Assembly (NCBI GenBank): GCA_902475025.1
Contig: CABRXX010000025.1
Location: 1 to 33,692, forward strand
Length of the DNA stretch: 33,692 nt
Source of the DNA: Merdiplasma sp905207905
Lineage (GTDB): Bacteria; Bacillota; Clostridia; Lachnospirales; Lachnospiraceae
Direction of reading: 5' to 3'
Below the pieces are notes generated by a model. That model saw only the letters and a program-made list of their open reading frames with translations, ran no database searches and was not told where the DNA came from. The position numbers were made by a program, and so were the translations under genes. This document shows, in pieces, positions 7,794 through 15,722 of the stretch. How positions within the stretch are numbered: the first letter of the stretch is position 1; each line of letters starts with the position of its first letter.

Positions 7794-8483
7794 TTATTCG
7801 ATATCCTTTCTCCAGAAAAAATAGATTCCCGCCATGCTGGTAAGCAAAATCACTGCACTCCCTGCCATACAAAATGTTCCCAGCTTTTTATCCCAGCTAC
7901 TGCAAATTCCTGCAGCATCCAACGGAACCTTCAGAAAAAACATACCGTAAACAAAAACTGCGCCGTTCAACAGGCAGACTGTGGTTCCCCATATTCTGGA
8001 CTGGAACATCATAGCCCAAAAATAGAAAACTCCAACAAGGGCCACCGTTAGGAATATTCCTCCAAATAGTATACTCAGCTGCTGTTCCATCAAAAGCTCC
8101 GGCTTTCCGAAAAAGGGAATTCCCAAGAGTCTGCCCACTGCTATTCCGCTTAGCCAGAATAAAACACAGGCAAAAGCACAGAGAATAAAATCTGATAAAT
8201 ACACCCTTCTTCTGGAACTTCCCGCCATGATTCTTCCTCTGATGCCTCCATTTCTATATTCCGTTCCCTCAAACAGACCGCAAAACAGAGCGCAGATCAT
8301 TACGAAAACCGGAGCATCCAAGAACAGCATCCGCTCTACAGGCCAAAGCTCTCCTCCGGAAATCATAACAGCATAGGAAGAAAATGCGGCAACAACCTTC
8401 GCAGCAACCGCAAGAATCAGGCAACACCAAAAAACCTTGCTTTTTCTCAGGCGCAACAGTCCTGCCCGTAAAAGATTAGCCAT
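7794..8483 (-). CDS. ABC transporter permease (ABC-2 type, small)
   Basis: This 229-residue protein has about six hydrophobic segments, for example VFWCCLILAVAAKVVAAF near the start and GSAVILLTSMAGIYFFW at the end. A motif FEGTEYRNGGIRGRIMAG after helix two is typical of BcrB/lantibiotic-immunity-like permeases, where NG(T/I)(I/L)RNK-type sequences occur. Its start overlaps the stop of the ATPase gene by 8 bp, so the two are translationally coupled. The substrate is unknown. Confidence 0.75.
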   Translation of the reverse strand: MANLLRAGLLRLRKSKVFWCCLILAVAAKVVAAFSSYAVMISGGELWPVERMLFLDAPVFVMICALFCGLFEGTEYRNGGIRGRIMAGSSRRRVYLSDFILCAFACVLFWLSGIAVGRLLGIPFFGKPELLMEQQLSILFGGIFLTVALVGVFYFWAMMFQSRIWGTTVCLLNGAVFVYGMFFLKVPLDAAGICSSWDKKLGTFCMAGSAVILLTSMAGIYFFWRKDIE

Positions 8484-9132
8484 CGCTCCTACCTCCCAGC
8501 ATCCCCTGATATAGGCTTTCCAAATGTGTTGCTATTCCTTCCAGTTCCCAGGCTTCCTTGCTGGTAATCAGAAAAGTAATTCCTCTCTCCTGATTCTGAC
8601 TAAAAAGCAGCTGCTGTATTTCTGAAACTTCTTCTTTCTCCAGTCCGCAGAAAGGTTCATCCAGTAAAAGAAAATCCGGTTCTCCTGCAAGAGCCATGGC
8701 CAGTCCCAGACGTTTCTTCATCCCGCCAGAAAAACTGCGCACCTTTTCCCCGCTCCTGCCGGAAAGTCCCACCGCTTTTAAAAGCCGCGCAGTTTCCCCT
8801 TTCCCTGCACCTTTTCTCAGCAGAAGCTGGTATCGGAGATTTTCCTCTGCTGTCAGTTCCGGATACAGAAACGTTTCCCCGACCATGGTTCCCATCCGCC
8901 GGCGCACTTGTTCCAGCTCCTTCTTGCAGTTTTCTACTCCGTACAGAGAATAAAATCCTTTTGTGGCTCTCTGAAGCCCGCAGACCAGACGCAGCAGCGT
9001 AGTCTTGCCGGCTCCGGTATTCCCCCACAATCCATAGATGGCTCCTTTTGGCACTTTCAGCGTCAGGTTTTCCAACGCCATGACGTTTCCATATTGTTTC
9101 GACAATCCTTCTGTCTGCAGCAGGTATTCCAT
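8476..9132 (-). CDS. ABC transporter ATP-binding protein
   Basis: This 218-residue ATPase shows Walker A GNTGAGKTT, the ABC signature SFSGGMKKRLGLAMAL, Walker B FLLLDEPFCGLE and a Q-loop region near VGETFLYPELT. It is shorter than BcrA-type ATPases (about 300 residues), lacking their C-terminal extension, and the switch histidine is not clear (TFLITSKEAWELE in its place), so coupling may be atypical. GGAGGAAA lies upstream of the ATG. It forms an operon with the permease at 7794-8483 and possibly a small membrane protein. Confidence 0.85.
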   Translation of the reverse strand: MEYLLQTEGLSKQYGNVMALENLTLKVPKGAIYGLWGNTGAGKTTLLRLVCGLQRATKGFYSLYGVENCKKELEQVRRRMGTMVGETFLYPELTAEENLRYQLLLRKGAGKGETARLLKAVGLSGRSGEKVRSFSGGMKKRLGLAMALAGEPDFLLLDEPFCGLEKEEVSEIQQLLFSQNQERGITFLITSKEAWELEGIATHLESLYQGMLGGRSDG

Positions 9133-9272
9133 GAGCTTTCTGTTTCCTCCCCCATTTCCTGATGATGGTATTCTACTACGTCGGACAGGTAAAAGCAGTT
9201 TAGAAAGAAACGAAGATTGGGTTAAGAAATTCGATAGAATTTCGATAGACGTTAGCTGTCCGTTTTATAAAA

Positions 9273-12200
9273 TTAGTGCAAAAAATCGAATAAGCTCATT
9301 TGTTTCGCCTCCGTCACCCTGTCATTAGCTGCTTTCTCCCGCTTTACAAAGGCTTCCGGTATTTCCTTTAAGAAAACCGATTCCTCCCCGTAGGTGAGAA
9401 GAATCAGCTCTTCTTTTGCCCTGGTCATACCCACATAAAACAGGCGGCGCTCCTCCTCCAGACCATCCTCCTGGCCATATTCCAGGGGAATCGAATGTTT
9501 CCGCAGCCCTGGAATAATCACTGCCGGAAATTCCAGGCCCTTGGCCCCATGAAGGGTCATTAAAGAAACTGCGTCTGTTGTGTAATGCTTGGTTCCGCAA
9601 CGTCTAAGGTCCCCTTCCTCCCCAAAGATGAGATTCTCCAGAAACTCTTCCATATTCTTATGAAAGACCGCCATATCAGCCAGCTTTTGCAAAGCCTTAT
9701 CTTCTGTAAGTCCGTGCTCTTTCATCCATGTCCGGATCAGGCCCTCCGGTTTTTTCTTCAGCACCGTACTGTTCTGATTTCTAAAAAATTCAACAGCATC
9801 CCTCACTGTCTTTTCTTCCAAAAATGTCCCCCTCCCTGTAACAATATAAGGGATGCCCTCCGTTTTCAAATACTCTTCCATAGCCTCTGTCTGCTGATTG
9901 GTCCTGCACAGCACTCCAATATCTGAAAAGCTTCTTACTCCTTTTTCTTCCGGCTGCCGCTCCTGCGCATCCAACATATCGATTCCGCCGATCATCCGGT
10001 TTATTTCCCTTGCTGCATAGATTCCCTCTGAACGTTTTCCAGCCATGCGCACGATTCTTACCGGAAGCCCCAAACCTGCTGCTGAGATCAGTTTCCGTTC
10101 CGGCCCCGGATTATGGGAGATAAGACCGCAGGCTCCTCCTATGATGGCCGCAGTTGAACGATAATTTTCTTCCAGGCGAATCACCTCTGTGTGGGGATAA
10201 TCCTTTTGCACCTGGACAAAGCATTGAGGGTCGGATCCCCGAAACCCATAGATGGACTGATCCGGATCTCCGATGAAAAACAGTTCCCTGCCATCCCGGT
10301 TCCATTGCCGAAGCAGCGCATACTGAATCGGACTGACATCCTGAAATTCATCTACCAGAAGATAACGAAAATGGCTGCAGTACTTACGCACCATTTCCTG
10401 ATCCTCCTCCAAAAAATCCAGAGTTCGAATCATAAGATCATCAAAATCTGAAATTCCCAGGCATTTAAGACGCTGTCGGTAAAGTGTGATTCCCTTCTGA
10501 ATCCGGAAGTCTTTTTCGGAAGCTGTACTCTCCTGAATCCTCTTTCTGCCACTTCCTCCCGTCTCTGCTTCCAGCGCTTCTTTAATCTTTTCTTCAGAGA
10601 CTTTCCGCAAAAATGCAGCAGGGCGAAGAGAAAGCTTCTGTTCCTGAATAATTTGATAGGCCAGATCTGTCAGTTCCAACTGATCGCCAAGCATCATCTC
10701 CACCCCGGCCTGTCTCAGCATCCGATAACAGACAGCGTGAAAGGTTCCCGTCTGCACAAGACCGGCTGAACGTCCATGAGGCATCTCTTTCTGAAGCCTG
10801 TTTTTCAACTCTCTGGCTGCTTTGTTTGTAAAAGTGACTGCTGTGATCTCCGACGGTTTTACCCGCCTCTTTTCTATGAGACAGCGGATCCTGGCTGCAA
10901 GAGTTGCGGTTTTGCCGGTTCCAGGCCCTGCAATCACTGCCAGGCTTCTGGCTGACATCTCTGCCGCCTGACGCTGCCTGGTGTTTAACTGCATAACAAA
11001 ATCAGTGGCTGCTGTTTCTGCTTTCTCTGATAAAATAGGTTTTTCCATAGAAGCTAGCACAGCTTTCTTCTCCTCTGCATTCACCCGCCTTCCTTCTGGC
11101 AGCTCCTCCTTCTCTTTGCCAGACTTCCCTTCTATCTTCTGTTTTCTACCCTCGTTCAAAGACAGATCCTCACGCTCCTCCAGAAAAGTGCTGATGCTCA
11201 TCTGGCCCTCCGGATTCTGAAGTTCATCCGGCTCAAATAGCTTGATGGTTCCATATTCCCCATCAAAGCCGGGCATCCGGGTCACCTGCCCTGCCCGAAG
11301 ACGTCGAATGCCCTCACCCATCAAATGCCCGAACCTTCCTGTAATATCCTCAATGGGAACCTCTCTCAAAATAGTAAATTCTGATCCTAGCTGCTCCAGC
11401 ATGCTGCAATATTCCTTCTGTACTTTTTTACTAGCAGCAGAACGCCCTGTAGAAGCCGCAATTACTTCGGGCAAAGGCACCAAACTCTCAAAGGGTTTTC
11501 GTCTCTCTGGCTGGTACCCAAAGGGCCGGTCTGCCAGCTGTGCAATTCGATGAGAGACCCCCATGGTCAGCTTCTTTTTGCACACCGGACAGATCCCTCC
11601 CGCCAGCTCCGCTTCCCTGGGATCAAGACAAATGTGGCACTTTCTGTGGCCGTCAAAATGATACTTTCCCTCCTCCGGGAAAAACTCTATAGTTCCTGTC
11701 AGCCCTTCCCCCGTCTCAATGGCCCGCTGAAGATTGGCGTAAGACAGATCCCCCTCCAGCAAATTGGCTTCCCGCCCTAGTTTTCCGGGAGAATGGGCAT
11801 CGGAATTAGATATCAGCTGATAGCCATCCAGCGCAGAAAGCTGCCAGTTCATAGGCGGATCGGAAGAAAGCCCTGTCTCCACACTATGAATATAAGGTGC
11901 CAGCTCTCCAAAACACTCTTCCACTGTATCAAACCCGGAAAAAGCTCCAAACATGGAAAAATGCGGCGTCCAGATTCCAGAAGGTCATGACAGGAAAGCC
12001 CCAGAATCGGCCGTCCGTCAGAATGAATATTTCCAATCGTCTCTAATCGTTCTGACAGACGCTGCGCCTGCTCTAACCCTGGGAGCAAAATTAGGCTATG
12101 AACCTTCCGAACCTTTCCTCCCTGCTTGTAGATGGAACTGATCTCTCCTGACACCACAAAACGGGTATCCTCGCCGTCTCCTCCCCATTCCGGTTCCTGT

Positions 12201-12409
12201 ACCTCCTCTTTCTTTAAGCGATACAGACCTTCTTCTGCCGGAATCAGCTTCTCAAAAAGCTCCCTGCGCCAGGCTGGGTGGGTAAAATCTCCGGTTCCCA
12301 GCCGACGGATTCCTTTCTTCCTGGCCTGAAGCTCCAACTGCTCCTGCGTCAGGTCCCTGCTGGTGGCTCTGGAATATCTGGAATGAATATGCAGATCAGC
12401 AATATACAT
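9273..12409 (-). pseudogene. PHP-domain/UvrD-family helicase fusion, broken by internal deletion
   Basis: The 5' frame holds the PHP phosphoesterase domain (IADLHIHSRYSRATSRDLT, GTGDFTHPAW, HSLILLPG, DGRPILGLSCHDLLE). At about 11974-11980 the frame breaks, resuming as IWTPHFSMFGAFSGFDTVEE. Roughly 15 residues are missing and the frame offset shows a 3n+1 loss. The second part has a zinc ribbon (CHICLD ... CPVCKKK) and a complete UvrD/Rep-type core: Walker A AGPGTGKTATLAA, DEFQDVSP, GDPDQSIYGFRG, LEENYRST, MTLHGAKGLEFP and YVGMTRAKEE. Between VEFFR and KKKPEGL (near 9770-9785) more residues may be missing in frame. An AGGAG ribosome site precedes ATG 12409. Initiation inside the second frame might still produce a helicase without PHP. 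Confidence 0.8.
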
Positions 12410-12478
12410 AAACGATCTCCTCTCTGTTTTCTGTAATCAAAAACGAACGTAAAATCCGTTGTTTCTTTATATAAAAAC

Positions 12479-12534
12479 ATGCTCTCTTCTGGCAGCAAGA
12501 CTTATTTCCATCTTGTCTGCCTAAAAGAGAGCAT
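12479..12534 (-). terminator. Intrinsic terminator after the PFL gene
   Basis: Minus-strand hairpin ATGCTCTCTT ... AAGAGAGCAT with an inner stem GGCAG/CTGCC region, followed by GTTTTTATAT. It lies 33 bp past the PFL stop codon and separates that operon from the PHP-UvrD gene. Confidence 0.8.
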
Positions 12535-12566
12535 AACAGCCAGCTATTTTATTGTGTCCTTCTCTT

Positions 12567-13931
12567 CTAATTTTTAAAGCTATGAATGGGGGCTGGAATC
12601 CTGCCTTTTCTGTTCACAAAGGCTTCACAGGAAAACTGATTGACCGGCATAATCGGCGCATGACCCAGAAGACCGCCAAATTCTACAGTCTCACCCACCC
12701 CTTTTCCAATCACAGGAATCAGACGCACCGCCGTAGTTTTCTGATTCACCATACCAATCGCCATTTCATCTGCAATAATTCCAGAGATGGTAGAAGGCTT
12801 GGTATCTCCGGGAACCGCGATCATATCCAGTCCCACAGAGCAGACGCAGGTCATGGCTTCCAGCTTTTCCAAAGAAAGAGCCCCTGCCTCCACAGCATCG
12901 ATCATTCCCTGATCTTCACTCACTGGAATAAACGCTCCGCTTAGGCCGCCCACATAGGAGGAAGCCATTACTCCCCCTTTCTTAACCTGATCATTTAACA
13001 GAGCCAAAGCCGCTGTGGTTCCCGGCGCCCCTGCATGTTCCAAACCAATCTCGCAGAGGATATCTGCCACACTGTCTCCAATTGCCGGCGTGGGGGCAAG
13101 AGAAAGATCAATGATTCCAAAGGGCACATCCAGCCGTCTGGAGGCCTCCTGCGCTACCAACTGGCCTACACGGGTCACTTTAAAAGCTGTCTTTTTGATA
13201 GTTTCGCACAGAACCTCAAATCCCTGTCCTCGCACCTGCTCCAGCGCAGTCTTTACCACCCCGGGACCGCTGACTCCCACATTAATAATGGCATCGCTCT
13301 CTGTCACGCCGTGGAAAGCGCCTGCCATAAAAGGATTGTCATCAGGAGCATTGCAGAACACCACTAATTTAGCGCAGCCCAAAGAATCCAGATCCTTGGT
13401 AAGAACTGCCGTCTGGAGAATAATCTCTCCCATCAGCCGCACTGCATCCATATCAATTCCGCACTTGGTAGAACCTACATTCACAGAGCTGCATACCCGC
13501 TCTGTGGAAGCCAGTGCTTCCGGGATGGCCCTGATCAGATTCTCATCACTCCTGGTCATGCCCTTGGATACCAAAGCAGAAAAGCCTCCGATAAAATTCA
13601 CACCAACCTCTTTTGCCGCCCGATCCAGAGTCTTTGCTATGGTAACATAATCCTCCGGATTTTTGCAGGCGCTTCCCCCGATCAGGGCAATAGGAGTAAC
13701 GGAAATTCGCTTATTTACAATGGGAATCCCATATTCTTTTTCAATGTCTTTTCCTACAGAAACCAGATTCTTTGCTGTAGTAATAATCTTCTCATAAATC
13801 TTTTCATTGAGACGATCCAGATTCGAATCGATACAGTCCAGAAGGCTAATGCCCAATGTGATCGTACGCACATCCAAATTCTCCTGCGTGATCATCTTAA
13901 TCGTTTCCGTAGCTTCTATCCTATTAATCAT
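12567..13931 (-). CDS. PFL family protein (UPF0210)
   Basis: This 454-residue protein matches the UPF0210/PFL family at its normal length. It starts MINRIEATETIKMITQENLD, continues TITLGISLLDC, NKRISVTPIALIGG, RVCSSVNVGSTKCGIDMDAV, VFCNAPDDNPFMAGAFHG, NVGVSGPGVV and LAPTPAIGDSVADIL, and ends near GRIPAPIHSFKN. The molecular role is not established; the gene is almost always paired with a small ACT-domain gene, as here. I start at ATG 13931, which has GGGGGAAAAG before it; the upstream in-frame ATG at 13988 lies inside the ACT gene. Confidence 0.92.
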   Translation of the reverse strand: MINRIEATETIKMITQENLDVRTITLGISLLDCIDSNLDRLNEKIYEKIITTAKNLVSVGKDIEKEYGIPIVNKRISVTPIALIGGSACKNPEDYVTIAKTLDRAAKEVGVNFIGGFSALVSKGMTRSDENLIRAIPEALASTERVCSSVNVGSTKCGIDMDAVRLMGEIILQTAVLTKDLDSLGCAKLVVFCNAPDDNPFMAGAFHGVTESDAIINVGVSGPGVVKTALEQVRGQGFEVLCETIKKTAFKVTRVGQLVAQEASRRLDVPFGIIDLSLAPTPAIGDSVADILCEIGLEHAGAPGTTAALALLNDQVKKGGVMASSYVGGLSGAFIPVSEDQGMIDAVEAGALSLEKLEAMTCVCSVGLDMIAVPGDTKPSTISGIIADEMAIGMVNQKTTAVRLIPVIGKGVGETVEFGGLLGHAPIMPVNQFSCEAFVNRKGRIPAPIHSFKN

Positions 13932-13953
13932 ATTCTTTTCCCCCTGGACGCAC

Positions 13954-14177
13954 CTAAATCCTGTGCATGGTATTAAAAATATCCTCATGCATGCAGCGAA
14001 TGCTTAAGCCCATCTTCTTGCCCAGCTCATCCATCTCATCTGCCAGCTCCGCCGCAGGTTTTACTGATCTGGAGGCGTCTGCCACCATCATCATGTTAAA
14101 GCTGCAAGATAGGTACACACTTTGGCAATTATCCCAACTGTGTCCTGACCAACTACCGTAATAATCGTTTTTTTCAT
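13954..14177 (-). pseudogene. ACT-domain protein (UPF0237), broken by a ~49-bp internal deletion
   Basis: The start is perfect: GGAGG then ATG at 14177, reading MKKTIITVVGQDTVGIIAKV and CTYLA. The frame then hits a stop within a few codons. The shifted frame resumes FNMMMVADASRSVKPAAELA and ends LSIRCMHEDIFNTMHRI at 13954. The family is about 90 residues; the locus has 224 bp where about 273 are expected, so about 49 bp are gone, the stretch normally reading like NVNILDISQTI. The join is at 14099-14106 (AGCTGCAAG). ACT proteins bind small ligands, and this one is the standard partner of the PFL protein downstream. Confidence 0.85.
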
Positions 14178-14189
14178 AATAGCCTCCTT

Positions 14190-14987
14190 TTACAGTGCAA
14201 TCAGCGGAATCGCTTCCTCTCTCTTCGCAACCTGAATGAAAAAATCATCTGCCTTATAGGGATTCTCTCCCATGGTGATCTCTGCACAGACGGTTGCATA
14301 CGCCAGCGCATCATAATTATTCTCTTTGCTCAAATGCCCAAGAACAATGGATTTTAAATTATCGTGAAGGATCTCACACAGCAGCCGCCCCGCGTTTTCA
14401 TTGGACAGATGTCCTCTGCTGCTTAAAATTCTCTGCTTTAAGGGATAGGGATAGGAGCCCACCTGAAGCATATTGATATCATGATTCGACTCCAGCAAGA
14501 TCCCATCCAGCCCTTTTAAATGATCCACTATGTAATCATTGTAGCAGCCCATATCTGTGGCAACTGCCATGGTCTTTTCCCCATTGGCAATACGGTATGC
14601 CACCGGCTGCGCCGCATCGTGGGAAATCCGAAAAGGAGAGATTTCCAGATCCTGGATTGCAAATCCTTCATCTGCACAGATGGGATGAAACAGTTCCTGA
14701 TCAATGGCTCCCAGAGCTTTACAGCCGCAGATGGCTTCTATGGTTCCCGGCGTGGCATAGATGGGAATTCCATATTTACGCGCCATGACCCCAAGCCCCT
14801 TAATATGGTCTGAGTGCTCATGAGTGATCAAAATTCCATCCAGCTCCTCCGGTTTCCGGTCGATCTGCTTCAAACCGGCTGTGATCTTTTTGCCGCTGAT
14901 CCCCGCATCCACCAGCACTCCCGCATGATCAGACCCCACATAAATACAATTTCCGCTGCTGCCGCTGGCAATACTACAAAAATCCAT
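14190..14987 (-). CDS. MBL-fold metallo-hydrolase, WalJ/YycJ type
   Basis: This 265-residue protein begins MDFCSIASGSSGNCIYVGSD, the hallmark of YycJ/WalJ proteins, with the metal-binding motif THEHSDHIKG near residue 56. Further metal ligands are likely in SHDAAQPV, ATDMG and LGHLSKENN. Relatives are single-strand DNA 5' exonucleases linked to DNA repair and cell-wall regulation; the exact role here is inferred. Length is normal. Its start overlaps the end of coaE by 14 bp. Confidence 0.88.
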   Translation of the reverse strand: MDFCSIASGSSGNCIYVGSDHAGVLVDAGISGKKITAGLKQIDRKPEELDGILITHEHSDHIKGLGVMARKYGIPIYATPGTIEAICGCKALGAIDQELFHPICADEGFAIQDLEISPFRISHDAAQPVAYRIANGEKTMAVATDMGCYNDYIVDHLKGLDGILLESNHDINMLQVGSYPYPLKQRILSSRGHLSNENAGRLLCEILHDNLKSIVLGHLSKENNYDALAYATVCAEITMGENPYKADDFFIQVAKREEAIPLIAL

Positions 14988-15615
14988 GTTCTTTCATTCC
15001 TTTATCAATTTGTTCATAAGTATTTTCCACAGAATCACTGCTGTTGTCAACTATAAACTGGCAGTGTTCCCGAAAAAAAGCATCCTGTTTCTGGCTTGCC
15101 ATCATTTTTGTGATCTTTTCCTGATCGTATCCCCGGTTAAGAGCCAGCCGTCTCCTCCTGGCCTCCTCTGAAGCATAAATATACCATACTTCATCACATA
15201 CCAACTGATACTGTTCCTCCAAAAGCAGCGCTGCCTCCAAAACGACGAGAGAAGCCCCCTCCTTCCTCCAGTGGGAAATCCTCCGTTCCACCTCCAGCCT
15301 TACCTGGGGATGAACAATATCGTTCAGCCTTTTTCGCAGCTTACCGCTGTTAAACACCAGCTCTGCAATTTTCTTCCGGTCAAAATTTCCCGTTTCATCC
15401 AGAACCTGGCTGCCAAACAAGTTCAGCATCGGCTCATAGCAGGCAGCTTTCGGCTGCTGCAGCTCTCTGGCTACCTGATCCAGCTCCAGGATTCTGGCTT
15501 GATAGTTCCTTTCCAGATAAGAAAGCACCGTGGTCTTTCCGGCTCCTACCCCTCCAGTAATCCCCAGAATCGTAGTAGCCCTCTTACGCTTGCTCTTTGT
15601 TTCTCGCTCTTCCAT
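14974..15615 (-). CDS. coaE: Dephospho-CoA kinase CoaE
   Basis: This catalyses the last step of coenzyme A synthesis, phosphorylation of dephospho-CoA. The P-loop GITGGVGAGKTT is at residues 18-29, after a basic N-terminal extension (MEERETKSKRKRATT). Conserved LELDQVARELQQP and DIVHPQVR follow, and the lid region EARRRRLALNRGYDQEKI is present. 213 residues is close to the family norm. GAGGAAAGGC precedes the ATG. It lies 107 bp after polA and overlaps walJ, in the same orientation. Confidence 0.93.
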   Translation of the reverse strand: MEERETKSKRKRATTILGITGGVGAGKTTVLSYLERNYQARILELDQVARELQQPKAACYEPMLNLFGSQVLDETGNFDRKKIAELVFNSGKLRKRLNDIVHPQVRLEVERRISHWRKEGASLVVLEAALLLEEQYQLVCDEVWYIYASEEARRRRLALNRGYDQEKITKMMASQKQDAFFREHCQFIVDNSSDSVENTYEQIDKGMKEHGFL

Positions 15616-15722
15616 GCCTTTCCTCTTTCTGACGAAAACATTTGCCAGGGCTTTATCCCCTGATGCCGCCCTGCGGATCTTTTCTTCTTACCGCTGCAGC
15701 TCTTTGGAAAAATCTCCCTGTC

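Noticed and set aside
9230..9260. Near-tandem TTCGATAGAA repeat upstream of the ABC ATPase gene as an operator
   Set aside because: Only two short imperfect copies and no clear promoter beside them; too weak to call.
11953..12329. Plus-strand ORFs opposite the PHP-UvrD gene
   Set aside because: They are antisense shadows of a conserved coding region, without ribosome sites or recognisable products.
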